Below, piece by piece: positions 10,580 through 21,852 of a DNA stretch of 64,000 bases. Each line of letters opens with the position of its first letter. The first letter of the stretch is position 1. The notes below the pieces were generated by a model. That model searched no databases. It saw only the letters and a program-made list of their open reading frames with translations, and was not told where the DNA came from. This stretch comes from Aphanomyces cochlioides. Lineage: Eukaryota; Oomycota; Saprolegniomycetes; Saprolegniales; Verrucalvaceae. The DNA lies in NCBI GenBank assembly GCA_019828595.1, contig JAHQRK010000024.1, positions 124,001-188,000 on the forward strand, given 5' to 3'. The translations under genes were made by a program, and so were the position numbers.

Positions 10580-11984
10580 ACAATTGACAATTCAACTTTC
10601 TCACCATTGAGTAGTTCATGAATGCGGGTTCAAGAGCACTCTTGTAAAGCGAATTTCTTGTCCGTCTGTTTCACTCTGGATGGTGTGCCATTGTGATCGT
10701 CATGATAGTTACATTGTCCTTGTCCTGCACGCTCATGACCGATATGAGTTGTGATGTTGGTGTACAAATAGATGCGAGTTCCACGAGCTTCTTTGCGTTT
10801 CTTCACACAAGGGACTAACCATTTGAGATGTTTAACTGCCATTGCGTGTTTCTTGTAGCTTATCTTGAGCTGAAGATTTTATTTCCGACCCGTTTATCTG
10901 GTACTGTACGAGGGATTGGTTTGCAGTTCCTCGTTCCGCATGTTTATGATCATTCGGGTGTGCGATGGAGAGCAACAACGTCTGGAGGAAAAAGATGAAT
11001 ACTAGTACATTATATATGGGTCCTATTTCTGTATCTGGAGTGATCTGAAGTGCGCCTAGGTGTGTGAGCTGATGCGCCATCATTGGGGAGGTATAACGCT
11101 GGATAAAAGCCCCCCAACTTGAATGGATTGGGCGATGTAAGGAGAGGAAAATGTCTTGACTCTCTGCTCAATATGTTCTACAGATACATTACGTTTGACC
11201 AACCTCTACGATGCTCACCTGAGATGCTGGAGGTCGGAAGTCGTCGCTCGTGAAGTACAACGTTGTACCTTCAGCAGGTTTTCACCGCGCGCATCCTCTC
11301 TTCATTTGAAATGCACCATTTGTTACGGTCAATTTGCTTTTCATCGCACGGAAATACTGATAGATTGATCCCGCCGGAGCGGCAAAACCTGTGCAAAATG
11401 CTGAAGAGGTCAAACATTGGTCCAACCTGGTTCCAGTGTTGCTGGATTTCAAAGGCTGAGTAGAATCAGATGACATGTGCATTGAGAACGTAGTCATTCT
11501 GCCGTGGTCTTTGGCAATCGACAAATGCAGATGAATTCGGTATGACAGGACCTTAGACTTGATGTGCTTGTCTGCTTCGAAGAGGAGATCAGCTCGTCAT
11601 TTTAGACGTCCTTCAGTTCGCAACCGACTTGGAGACAAGATTATTTCGCAAATTAAGACAAGACCTCATGTTAATGCAGGTGTGATGGATTTGTATCACA
11701 TGCAAACATGCGATGAATGCTTCGTGAAGGAAAGAAGCTTACTAGTACTTATGTGAAAGTTTGTCCCAATGATCTCACTCAGGTAGTTTTGACAGATGGT
11801 TACATGTTAAAATGTTTTCAGCTGTTAAATAACATGTTAGATAGCAACTCTAATTGCAATACCGTGCGGTGGAGTCTCAGTACTTTCACGACCAGAAACC
11901 GCGTTGCAGCGATGTGCAACAGCAGGATCATTTGCCTGCGTTCGGCAACGTCTGAGTATCGCTCTCGTTGATAAAAATCCAAGT
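10580..11984. other. Spacer between inverted GH7 genes, no intact gene
   Basis: Several ORFs of 60-85 codons on both strands but none with a recognisable domain or consistent frame. Probably decayed repeat DNA leading into the Gypsy fragment at 11985. Confidence 0.4.
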
Positions 11985-12280
11985 TCTAGTTTCAACCAGA
12001 TTTAGTCCTATTTAGGCCTCATCTGGGTGGCGGCACAGCTTTCGGCCTACCTGCCGCCTTTCCCGAGGAGAATTAAAATAAAGAAATCCCTTTTGGTGCA
12101 CGTTTGGGGCTCACTCCTCCGAGTCATCTTCCAACAGAAAAATTTACTCTCGACCTCCGCTTCGCTCCGGTGAGAGTATTTTCTGGTCGGATGCCTGACG
12201 TCGTTCGCGGCGTGCGAGGTTAGGTCACATCTGAAATAAGGGCGTTCGTATCCGTGTTTTTCTGTTTTATTTTTACAGGA
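11985..12280 (+). mobile_element. Gypsy 3'-end fragment (diverged copy)
   Basis: About 290 bp homologous to 26860-27200 and 31675-32010, including GGCCTCATCTGGGTGGCGGC, the stretch AATTAAAATAAAGAAATCCC and the GACCTCCGCTTCGCTCCGG segment. In the better copies this follows the C-terminal codons of a Gypsy polyprotein, so it is the terminal/LTR-proximal part of such an element. Truncated at both sides. Confidence 0.65.
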
Positions 12281-12759
12281 AACCGTAAAATTTGGGCATT
12301 ACGGATGCTAGTACTTCACTCTATTTCGCTCGAATCCCATGGTGGCATAGAGATTTGTCAATGGAGTCGAAAGCAGCCAACGAATCGTTGGGTTGGCATT
12401 TTTAGTCCACTTCCTAAAAAATTTAGAATCAAGCTCGTGACGGAGTTGATGCTTTGCGATGGAGTTTAAGAGATGTTGATTATTTGAGTTTACTCTTGTT
12501 ATCTGATTGGCTTTTACTGCATGGAGTACCCTCCGGGACTTATTCCAGACAATTTTATGCTCAGTCTATGGGATGTGGCTCTCGCAAGGATGACAAGTAT
12601 CTGTGGGAGACTTGCGATCAATAAGTCACATTTGGGAGTTCCTCAATTGTAAGCTCACCAAGCGGATGGCAACAAAAATTTTAGCAGCAGGGGATTTGAG
12701 AGGAGGTCCTGATCCCTGCTGCATGGTGAGAACTTCGACGACTCAAAAACAACATAATA
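12281..12759. other. Intergenic, no gene seen
   Basis: Short ORFs only; nothing recognised. Confidence 0.45.
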
Positions 12760-12996
12760 TTGTCTTTTTCATCCAAATTTACAGTTTTGATTAAAATCGA
12801 CGAAATTTGTGTGATCTATCTGGCAATAGTGAATTCAAGTATAATCCGAAGGTACATGAATTAATGTGTGTGTGTTGGTGTGTTTTGTGTGTTTTTTAAA
12901 CAAACTCTGGACGCTGATTAGCTGGTTCGATTTGGTGATTGATTCATAGATTGATCGATTTCAGCCAAGTTCGGAAATTTTGAATCAATCAGACAA
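12760..12996. mobile_element. TTGT-family MITE, copy B
   Basis: 237 bp. Left end TTGTCTTTTTCATCCAAATT is preceded by TA (12758-12759); the right end reads TTGTCTGATTGATTCAAAAT on the minus strand. The right flank is TT rather than TA. It lies immediately upstream of the point (about 13003) where homology to GH7 copy 1 begins. Confidence 0.65.
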
Positions 12997-13033
12997 TTTT
13001 ACATATGGACAGGATAGCACACCTTGTCACGCA

Positions 13034-13066
13034 GCTTCAACAACGAACATCCTGCCGTAGAGCGAC
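13034..13066 (+). promoter_or_regulatory. Conserved upstream block of GH7 genes
   Basis: Same block as 10511-10543 and 48508-48539, ending 118 bp before the ATG. Candidate regulatory site shared by three GH7 promoters. Confidence 0.45.
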
Positions 13067-13146
13067 CTCATTGCACCTTGAGAATAGGTCATACATAGGC
13101 CAAACACGTTGTTGATCGGAGTGTTGAGAGTTCATCCTCTGCAAGG

Positions 13147-13165
13147 TCATTCTCGGTTTTGCTTC
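13147..13165 (+). promoter_or_regulatory. Inr/FPR core promoter of GH7 copy 2
   Basis: TCATTCTCGGTTTTGCTTC, 19-37 bp upstream of ATG 13185; identical to the block before copies 1, 3 and 4. Confidence 0.6.
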
Positions 13166-13184
13166 ATCGACATCACTACCTGCC

Positions 13185-14891
13185 ATGAAGATCGCTGCCA
13201 CCATCGCGTACCTCGCCACCGCCCTCGTTGCGTTCTCCAACGCACAGCAAGTCGGTACCAACACCCCCGAAGTCCACCCTGCACTTCCTTCCCAAACATG
13301 TACCGCCTCCGGATGCACCACCGACAACACCAAGATCGTGCTCGACTCCAACTGGCGCTGGACCCACAACGTCGGCGGATCCACCAACTGCTACACCGGC
13401 AACACGTGGAACTCAGCCTTGTGTCCCGACCCCGCCACGTGCGCCACCAACTGCGCCTTGGACGGTGCCGACTACTCTGGCACGTACGGCATCACCACCT
13501 CTGGCAACACGGTCAACCTCAAGTTGGTCACCCATGGACCGTACAGCACCAACGTGGGTTCGCGTATCTACCTCCTCCAAGACGACAACAACTACAAGAT
13601 CTACAAGTTGCTCAACAAGGAGTTCACGTTCGATGTGGATGCGTCTCAACTTCCTTGCGGCCTCAACGGTGCGTTGTACTTTGTGCAAATGGACCAAGAC
13701 GGTGGCAAGTCCAAGTACTCGACGAACAAGGCCGGTGCCGCCTACGGTACTGGTTACTGCGATGCCCAATGTCCTCACGACATCAAGTTTATCAACGGTG
13801 AAGCCAACGTGAAGAACTGGGTTCCGAGCACGGGTGACCCGAACGCTGGTTCGGGTAGCTATGGTTCGTGCTGCGCTGAAATGGATATTTGGGAATCCAA
13901 CTCGATCAGTCAAGCGTTCACGTCGCACCCTTGCACGGTGACGGGTCAATACCGCTGCTCGAGTCCCACGGAATGCGGTGACGATGCTACCAACAACCGC
14001 TTCGACGGTGTGTGCGACAAGGACGGTTGCGACTTCAACCCGTACCGCATGAACAACCACAACTTCTACGGTCCTGGCTCCAACTTCAATGTCGACTCGA
14101 CCAAACCCGTGACGGTCGTGACCCAATTCATCACGGACGACAACACGGCCAACGGCAACTTGGTGGAGATCAAGCGCTTCTACGTCCAAAACGGCAAGGC
14201 GATTGACAACTCGGCCATCAGCTGGACCGGCATCGACGCCGCCAACTCGTTGACGGACAAGGTGTGCAACCAAGCCAAGACTGTGTTTGGTGACACCAAC
14301 GACCACTCGAAGAAGGGAGGTTTGAAGGCCATGGGTGCTGCGTTGAAGAAGGGTGTGGTATTGACGATGAGTTTGTGGGTGGATTATGCTGCCAACTGCT
14401 TGTGGTTGGACTCGACGTACCCAGTGAACAAGAGTCCTTCGGTGCCAGGTGCCGCTCGTGGTACTTGCGCGACGACGAGTGGTGTGCCAGCGGATGTGTT
14501 GGCCCAAGCGCCAAGTGCGACGGTCAAGTACGGCAACATTCGTGTGGGTGACTTGGGTACAACGACCGGTGGTGTGAAACCCCCAACGACTGGTCCTACG
14601 TCTGCTCCAACTTCGGCCCCAACGACGACCAGGGCTACCACTGCTCCTACCACCAAGCCTACCTCTGCTCCTACGAGGGCCCCAACTACCAAGCCTACCT
14701 CTGCTCCAACATCTGCTCCTACTTCGGCCCCAACGACGAGCAAGGCTCCTGCGACCACTACTCCATCGTCGGGAGGCGTCGGAGCCTACGGACAATGCGG
14801 TGGTGGCGGCTACTCTGGCCCCACGACATGTATCGCTGGCTACACTTGCCGCGCCTTTTCGGAATGGTACTCTCAATGCGTCCCCAACTAG
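13185..14891 (+). CDS. Secreted GH7 cellobiohydrolase-like cellulase with C-terminal CBM1 (copy 2)
   Basis: 568 residues, apparently identical to copy 1 (8687-10393), with only scattered synonymous base changes. Signal peptide 1-20; GH7 catalytic domain with EMDIWE (E232, D234, E237); APT/KPT linker; CBM1 with four cysteines at the C-terminus. The two genes point away from each other across a 2.8-kb spacer, and homology extends about 180 bp 5' and 190 bp 3' of the coding region. The flanks have drifted while the coding sequence has not, which points to recent conversion or purifying selection on a recent duplicate. Extracellular cellulose hydrolysis. Confidence 0.96.
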   Translation: MKIAATIAYLATALVAFSNAQQVGTNTPEVHPALPSQTCTASGCTTDNTKIVLDSNWRWTHNVGGSTNCYTGNTWNSALCPDPATCATNCALDGADYSGTYGITTSGNTVNLKLVTHGPYSTNVGSRIYLLQDDNNYKIYKLLNKEFTFDVDASQLPCGLNGALYFVQMDQDGGKSKYSTNKAGAAYGTGYCDAQCPHDIKFINGEANVKNWVPSTGDPNAGSGSYGSCCAEMDIWESNSISQAFTSHPCTVTGQYRCSSPTECGDDATNNRFDGVCDKDGCDFNPYRMNNHNFYGPGSNFNVDSTKPVTVVTQFITDDNTANGNLVEIKRFYVQNGKAIDNSAISWTGIDAANSLTDKVCNQAKTVFGDTNDHSKKGGLKAMGAALKKGVVLTMSLWVDYAANCLWLDSTYPVNKSPSVPGAARGTCATTSGVPADVLAQAPSATVKYGNIRVGDLGTTTGGVKPPTTGPTSAPTSAPTTTRATTAPTTKPTSAPTRAPTTKPTSAPTSAPTSAPTTSKAPATTTPSSGGVGAYGQCGGGGYSGPTTCIAGYTCRAFSEWYSQCVPN

Positions 14892-15478
14892 AGGGTTGGA
14901 CGAATTCTTCACTGTATGGTTTTGTTGCGTTAGATTATCTTGTGATAAGATTTGAATGCATCGATTTGTGCGATGTTAAGCTGACGAGCTTGACCTGTGT
15001 TGTGAACAAGGGCACTTGGGTTCTAGGGTCTAGGGATCCCTCAAATACGATGGTTGTTTGTCATGGGATTTCGAGTCAGTTTAGAATTAACCTTAGCCAA
15101 CTAACATGGTGTTCTGATGTGAACTCCAAATCGTGTGCGTGGGAGGTCCAACCAACTCAAGACAGCCTCACAGAATAGCCATTAAAACGCACGGCGCCTA
15201 TCCAGACGACCGTCATACTAAACAGAATAAATATTGCATTGCTTTTGATAAACCGTAAAAGGTAATGCTCACAGCTATTAGTTGTGAGAGTCGTATTGCT
15301 GACGTCATCACAATTTCCATTTCTCGGGAGTTTCCTTTATCTATTTCTTTGATAGTTGTATTCACAGTCAAGAAGTATCCTGCGAAATCGTGATATTCTG
15401 TGCACCACTCAAATTTTCTCTAATTTCATTGGCCAAAAATTTGGTGCACAAGACACGCTGCTTATTTCCAAATTTGCA
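14892..15478. other. 3' flank of GH7 copy 2 and intergenic
   Basis: 14892 to about 15080 is the diverged counterpart of the sequence 3' of copy 1. The remainder holds nothing recognisable. Confidence 0.5.
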
Positions 15479-17554
15479 ATGCCGGTCGAAGACTTCACGA
15501 TTCAACGTGCGCGGACGAAGCGAATTTCGGCTAGCACACGAAAAGGATATGCGTCAGGTCTACGTCAAATAAGGGCATGGATACAGGTCTGACATGAAAT
15601 ATAACGGTAGTCATTGATTGTGAATAGGAGACAGATCAGTTGTACTTGCTAAGAGAAAGCGACAGTGATGAGCAGATCATTGACCTCAACGTATTCAAAT
15701 ACGACCATTTCAAAGAATTTATAACACATACAATGCGTTCTAAGGATATAGAGCCCAATACACTATCGAAGTATAGAAGTTCAATCAAATCGCTGTACAA
15801 AGACCTACAAATGCCAATTCCAGACGAATATGGCGAAGATCTGAAAGAGATTTTGTCAGGTACAATCCTTCCATAAGTAGTATATTCTTATAGTAAGTAG
15901 GCATCAGGAAAATGCATGCTGAAAAGCTGCAAAGTGGAGAAAAAGTTGGGTCGGGGAAGAAGCCTCTTCACTATGCTATGTCTTCAATTTTATGCGAGAG
16001 GTCGTTGTCGCTAAAGGACGGTGGATTCACTCATCTTTTCCTGATCCTAACTTGGAATCTCATGTGTCGTTCCAAGTCTACGGAAACAATTCAACTGCAT
16101 CATATTCTGCTTGAGAATGACTCGATAGGTGTATGCTTTTATAAGACAAAGACACAGCAAGAGGGTAGAAAGTGCAACATGTCGACAACTATAACTATAT
16201 CCTATAGGCTCGAATTTAAAAGATCCTCGTCATTGTTATGCAAATCCTATGAGCCCTCATACATGCCTGTTCCTTGCCCTTGGCATCTACTTGGCTTGTC
16301 AACCACAGCTTGGTGTTGGTTGGTTGTTTCCTGGTTCAAACCAACGAGAACGATTTGCAAAGTCACTTCATAAGTTGCTCGCTGCTCGTCAACATTCATC
16401 ACATATTGAGCGTACAAGAAAAGATATCGGCACCCACTCTATTCGAAAAGGTGTTGCCACCTTTACATGCTCTGGCTCGACGGCCGGTCCAACTACAGTA
16501 AGTGTATGTTTGCGTTGTGGGTGGGCCTTAGGAAATGTTCGGGAACGATATTTTTGTTATGAGAGTGCTGGAGATCAATTTTGTGGACGAGTAGTGGCTG
16601 GCCTTCCATTGGATTCAGCTACATTTGCTGCTTTACCACCCCAGTTTACCCCATCTATCCCCTCGACAAAGCCCTTCTATTGATGTTCCCATCGTTGAGT
16701 CAAGACGCATCATTTGTTCCCGTTCTTGAAATTGCCCTTGCTTCGCTTGTACACCATGCTCGTTTTTTATCGTCCTACTTGCCCTCTACACATGCTTTGT
16801 TATCTACACCATTGTTCCGAGATCCAAATTTGCTTGGTCAGCTTGAATCTGCTCTTCTTGTCGATATGAATAAGTCTCCTATGAAGCCTTCTGGTATACC
16901 ACCCCATGTTCACATATATGGTGGCATTCAACGAAATTACTCCTCAATTGAAGCCCTGCCACAAATTGTACTTGATGGTATTTCAAAGCTACTGGAAGAG
17001 AAAGGAATCATGGCTGGAAATATTACGAAGGAAGTGTTGGAATCAACCTTGTCACGTGTTTTAAGCTCCTTACAACGATCTACATCTAGCATGTAATCAT
17101 TGTCCCAAAATAACTCTGGTGGTTCGACTTTTGATGCATTCAACTGGCAAGGTCGTTTTCATCATCTCCCCGAATCATTTGTCTTTCCTAGTGTTGGTGT
17201 TTGTGCTGCTTGGCATCTTTGGTGGTGTGGTAATGCGTCACAACGCTGGTCTCCCCTTTGTCAAGCATCATTTCATGACTTTTCTAATCGTATTGTGAGA
17301 AATACTTTCTATCAATAGAAGTATGTGATAAAAAAATGGTAAGCTATCTACAGGAGAAGTCCCTCTGTGTTCCACGGGCTGGTTCGAGCAATGAAGTTGT
17401 CCAGACAGCGTTTGACCAGGCCATCAAGGCCATCCAACTTGAAATCAAAACGACCAGGAAAAACAAGCCACGGAGACTCGAGCAAATGAAGATCACAACA
17501 ATTTGTCGGCTTCTACATGAGAAAGAGATGTTACGTAATCAAATAATGCAATAG
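15479..17554 (+). pseudogene. Crypton-type tyrosine recombinase, multi-exon, two lesions
   Basis: Exons that join in frame: 15479-15586, 15628-15859, 15901-16164, 16208 to about 17294, and 17354-17554, with GT-AG introns of 41, 41, 43 and 59 nt and matching phases. Exon 2 gives the core-binding-like region; exons 3-4 give the catalytic domain with the expected R...HxxR...Y set: LTWNLMCRS, the strongly diagnostic GTHSIRKG, and RYFCYESAGDQFCGR. The downstream domain contains FPSVGVCAAWHLWWCGN, typical of oomycete Cryptons, and the last exon is basic and helical. Two defects interrupt exon 4: a frame change around 16640-16665 and an in-frame TAA at 17094-17096. Such enzymes integrate circular DNA by tyrosine recombination. 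The family call is from motifs; the gene is probably a recently inactivated element. Confidence 0.8.
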
Positions 17555-17900
17555 ATATACATTGTGTTGATTCACATTGAATGGTTGACGGCTTGCAACG
17601 CATATTGTCTTCTCACCGTGGTTATGGCTCAGCTTGCTTCCCTCTTGCCGTCACTCTTCCGAATGCAAAATGCAGAAACCATACTATTCGCTAGCTTTCA
17701 ACCAATCACGTGGTGCCAAAAAGGTGATTTCACCAGCATTACGAAATCCAGAGACTGCTGATGAAACACTCACAATAGTTTTCATGGGCCATCGATAACA
17801 ATAACACTTGGTTCACAAGAACTATACGACGAAATTGGCAGTCTTTGTTAACGGACTTGCGTTTCAGATTGTGGCTTCGATTCATCTGAATGATAAATCA

Positions 17901-17978
17901 GACGCTGCTGGACGCTGTGTGATGACATAAATGTGCAATCTACGACATATCAAGAATGCTACACCGTGCTAAATAACA
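17901..17978 (+). repeat. 78-bp direct repeat, left copy
   Basis: GACGCTGCTGGACGCTGTGT and following. The second copy (18710-18787) has the same length and differs at about 10 positions. The pair is 809 bp apart in direct orientation, as in a small retroelement with terminal repeats or a duplicated segment. The enclosed DNA has no coding capacity. Confidence 0.65.
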
Positions 17979-18709
17979 ACCCACCAAAGTTGTATTTAAG
18001 CTTGAGAGGCGGGGGGATATCGTATATAGAAAAAATGGAGCACCAAATTTTCAACTTTTCCATTTCGCCATATTGACCTCTGTAGTTTCGAGGATTGATT
18101 TAGCGTTAAAAACGAGAGCTAATTCTGTCTTCTACGTCCGATAAGCCTTCGGGACGCTCGAGAAATGAAGTCTCAAAGTCGGCCTTTTCGATCACATATA
18201 TGCAGATTTTCCTCTCCCAAGACCTATTTAGACAAAATGTCCTTAATTATGGTAGAATGATGGTAGTTAGTAAGGAAAAATCCTTGAATAAAGACTGTAA
18301 CGACAGTGAGAGTACGACAGAAGAAATGTGGGTCTGAAGCATAGTACCCTAAAGTGTCGTTGGCCAAAGTACTACTTTAGATTATACTGAATACTTGTAT
18401 GTTTCAGATGTTTTGTTGACACCAGGGTTCATTTCAATTACTGGATAAAAACATGAGAAATGACAAAAAGGAGACTTTTCGCTGAACGCAAAATCTTGAA
18501 AACGACATCGGAATGAGTCCTAGCTGACACTTGGATCGCTCGTAGCTCGTTCATCTCGATTGCTATGACGATAATTCCTCGTTCTATGTGCTTAGATTTG
18601 TCTGTTCTATATGTCTTGATAGTTGCAGACCTCGTCTTGGCCCAGAAGAAAAGTTGATAGCTCGAAAATTTGCCAAAATTACCCCCTTGTCTGAAGAATT
18701 CTATGTTAA

Positions 18710-18787
18710 GACGCCGCTGGACGCTGTGTGATGACATTTATGTGTAATCGACGACATATCAAGAATGCTGCACCGTGCTGAATAACA
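18710..18787 (+). repeat. 78-bp direct repeat, right copy
   Basis: Partner of 17901-17978, including the shared core CGACATATCAAGAATGCT. Confidence 0.65.
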
Positions 18788-19157
18788 GTTTCAAGTTACC
18801 AAGGACAAGACAAACTCAAGTGGTGTACGCTCGACCACGGACTTCAATCGGTGGGATTGCTTGGAATGTGATAACGTCGTGTCCGATGGTAAACCTCAAC
18901 AACTAAATAGTCATTAAATCGGTGGACTTGTGGCTCATCAAGTGATCTTGATGTTTGTCGTTGTGCTGTTAGTCGACGAGAACTATGTAAAACTGCGAAA
19001 AAAGTCTCACTATTGGCAGTCCAAAGTGTAAAAAACGCGAAACGTATCTCAGGGTATGTGTTGCTGATTCACTTTTCCCAGCACACTCGGGCCAGTACAC
19101 TGAACATTTGATGGTGTGAGGATTGACGTCGTCGTGAATAGTGTTAGCTTGGCAATA

Positions 19158-19393
19158 TTGTCATTTTCAACCAAATTTGTGGTTTTGACCAAAAAGCGAA
19201 TTCATTTTCAAATCGATTTCATCATGCTGAAGTGGTGTGTGTCAGTGTGTGTTTTGCGTGAGTTAGGTGGCTGATCGATTCTGATTGGTTGACTAATTTT
19301 TAATTTTTATTCTAGCCAATCAGAGAAGCCCGTTCGATTCGGAATCGATTCGAAACCTCGGTCGATCCTCACAATTTTGTATCAAAAGCACAA
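19158..19393. mobile_element. TTGT-family MITE, copy C
   Basis: 236 bp flanked by TA at 19156-19157 and 19394-19395. Ends TTGTCATTTTCAACC and (minus strand) TTGTGCTTTTGATAC. Very similar to copy D at 62943-63175 over its whole length, so these two are the youngest pair of the family here. Confidence 0.82.
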
Positions 19394-20300
19394 TACTTGC
19401 AAATTTGATTCATGCAGAAAATTCATTTTAGAGGGTTTTTGGCGTTAGAAATGGGTCTCCTATTCTAAACCCTTCTCGTTCAGAGAAACCCCTAATAGAT
19501 GATTTTTCTATTGACATTTTCTTGTAGAATTTTTTGCATTTTAAAAGGGTCTCCAGTTTTAAACCCTTCCCGTCAAGTCCAAACCCTTGACAGGTGATTA
19601 ATTACTGAATGCTGTTTCACAGGTTTTTTGCTGAATTTTGAATGAAATTGCTATTTAAAACCCCCTGTTAAGTACGTTTTGAAACTATCGGTTGTTTTTA
19701 TTCTTTTAAAATGGGTCGGTTATTTTAGGACCTCTTTCGAGTAGTTTTCGGACAGAGACGGAGCCAATCAAAACACTTCTCGTCTCTTTTTTCATCGCAT
19801 GTCCAAAAAGAGGTCAGCGAGGTCTTTTTGGTCTCTTTTTGCATTTTATTCTATTTTATTATTATTTTGCTTCGTACATCAACTGAAGAAACAACTGTAG
19901 CAACCACTGTGGTTGCTACAGTTGTTTCTTCAGTTGATGGACTTTAGCTGACCGAGCAATACCCTCTCGCCGCTTTAGCCGAGGAATCGAGCTATTGTGC
20001 GTGCAGGAGCGATGGCTTTGTAAGTCTCTGTTGGAGATACCATGCTCACCATGATCAAACATTTCAAGTCACTGTACTGACCAATCATTTTTCATTAGCT
20101 GAAAATCTGACTCCCAAAAGTACATGGAGGAACTTGGAGACAACTTTTTGTGCTAAACAGAGACTCATAAAAATCCTACTCGAAAGAGGCCCTTAAAACA
20201 TACTCCTCAAGTTCGAATACAATATTCAAGGTTTTGAAAGGGTCCCCTACCATGGTATTTTAAACTTTACCCTAAAGTGCGACCAATCGGAAGAATGTTA
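19394..20300. repeat. Fold-back region around a perfect palindrome
   Basis: CCTCTTTCGAGTAG at about 19733-19746 recurs inverted at about 20178-20191, and GGGTC/AAACCC-rich motifs repeat in both orientations, as in a decayed fold-back element whose interior holds the palindrome 19877-19939. No coding sequence. Confidence 0.45.
19877..19939. repeat. Perfect 63-nt palindrome (31-bp arms, 1-nt centre)
   Basis: Starting CATCAACTGAAGAAACAACT and ending with its exact reverse complement, with a single unpaired centre base at 19908. No mismatch in 31 bp. It would extrude as a cruciform or form an RNA hairpin with almost no loop. Confidence 0.95.
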
Positions 20301-20932
20301 TTTAACATTGTGAACATTCAACGATGCGAACTCGTTTACAAACGTCTTTTGAATAAAGAACGCGGGGAGTTAATTTACTCTTTGTCTTTGCGCCCTTGTT
20401 ATTTCGAAATCTCAAATACACGGCACTATTCCCAACGTTTCGGTATAGAACAAAAATACTGTCATATGACAATTGTCATTTAAACTACATGTACACCTTT
20501 TTATATGAGAGTGTATAGGCCTCGATGTCAAGACAGTAGATTAAGAACCCGGATATTGCAGGTTCAAATCTAACAGAGGAAAATTTTAATATCATCAACA
20601 AAAGAAAGCCATATTTTTTGGATTGCCATGGGTAGATCGATGCAGACGACGTCCTGAATGTTTTGCGGCCTATCTATCGAGTTTAATCTAATGAAGTCGT
20701 AAGACTAGAGGTTTGATACATCCATGGAGTGTTTTCACACTACGACGTTGCGAACAATCACCTCAATGTCCAGATAAATGTAGAAGACCGTTTCAACACT
20801 CGCATCGTCAAAGCTAAGCTCTGGAATTCAACTCATGCGCAGGAATTAGGTGATATGGCTACTAAAGAGCAAGAAGTCATGAGTAGAACCTGACTATTCT
20901 ACTATAAGCAAGCCTTAGAAAGCGCATTTGCA
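20301..20932. other. Intergenic, no gene seen
   Basis: A GGTTCAAATCT motif at about 20569 resembles a tRNA B box, with weak pairing around 20519-20580, but no complete cloverleaf is formed. No protein gene recognised. Confidence 0.4.
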
Positions 20933-21124
20933 GTAGCCATAAAGCTTTTCATCCTATTGTGCAACCTGCTCTTGCACGAATGCAGTACAAGGAGCGAACT
21001 GTCAGTGGTCATGGCGGGCACTTGATGAACAAGTCATGACCACAAACTAAAAGGCTTCTCGTACTGCATTCGTGCAAGAGGCATGTCCCTGTGCACACGC
21101 GGATGAATAGCTTTATGGCCATTG
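20933..21124. repeat. Long imperfect hairpin 1
   Basis: A perfect 20-bp inverted pair (20969-20988 with 21061-21080; CTCTTGCACGAATGCAGTAC) is nested inside an outer pair (20935-20954 with 21101-21120, 18 of 20 matching), with a further inner pair GTGGTCATG / TCATGACCAC. First of three such structures before the 3' end of the MULE transposase gene. Confidence 0.75.
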
Positions 21125-21157
21125 CTTCTCTAATGACGGACGCCGCGCTGGACTGCT

Positions 21158-21396
21158 ATACAAGCCGCTTCCATTCGCTTCGTTTGTTGAATGCGGTCAG
21201 CTGAAACTCCATGATCATCTCCGACTGAATTCTACCAGCACAATACTTCTTAAATGGATGCTACTTAAGCCGCGGTTTCAGTGGCTTCCATGTAGGAGAC
21301 ATTGTGCTCGTAGGATGTTGTCTACTGTGCTCATGGAGTTTCAGTTGATTACGTTCAACACGCATGGCATGTCTTACATGGAAGCGACTTGAACAC
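21158..21396. repeat. Long imperfect hairpin 2
   Basis: Arms of about 115 bp nearly meet at the centre (about 21275). The best-paired blocks are 21187-21214 with 21331-21358, about 21158-21175 with 21378-21395, and an inner block 21255-21272 with 21278-21295. Confidence 0.7.
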
Positions 21397-21616
21397 ATAG
21401 TTTTCTTTGACCTGATAAGACAGCTTGAGTTAGCCAAGTCGTCCGTTCATCCTCAGTGCACACATTTCGAGCGTCTGGAGGCCAACGACAATATAAGAGG
21501 GCGACGCATTGAGTGGGCATGATGCTACATTAGATGAATTAGCTCTCGCCACAAGTGCAAGTAGTCTACATGTACATCAGACGTGCGTGGATGTAATCTA
21601 TCGTGGTCACCTCAGC

Positions 21617-21747
21617 GCAAAACAGTGCTTCGAGCACTATCCATGTGCAAACCATTTGCGAGTAGTAGTCAACTGAAGCCATACAGTTCCAGTTGACTAC
21701 ATGTGCGAACGGCTTGCACATGGAATCGGTTCAAAGCACTGCTTTGC
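21617..21747. repeat. Long imperfect hairpin 3
   Basis: Arms of about 60 bp (21617-21676 with about 21688-21747), about 80% complementary, with the loop-proximal block AGTCAACTGAA / TTCCAGTTGACT. Confidence 0.7.
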
Positions 21748-21852
21748 ACTGTGGTGTAGTGTGACGCGATAAGACATTTTCATGACTGACGTTTGTGCTG
21801 CCATCATTACCTGTGTAATCTGACGTATCTTACAGGATATTATACAATCATG

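Larger units (their letters stand above)
17555..19157. other. Gene-free repeat-containing region
   Basis: No credible gene on either strand. Holds the 78-bp direct repeats at 17901-17978 and 18710-18787. Confidence 0.5.

Noticed and set aside
10630..11756. Cluster of 65-85 codon ORFs between the inverted GH7 genes
   Set aside because: Different frames and strands, no recognisable motif, and lengths expected by chance.
17564..17761. Small ORF after the Crypton gene
   Set aside because: No domain, no splice link to the Crypton frame and no repeat elsewhere in the window.
20519..20580. Possible tRNA around a GGTTCAAATCT box
   Set aside because: Only the B box and a few acceptor pairs fit; no D arm or anticodon stem can be drawn.
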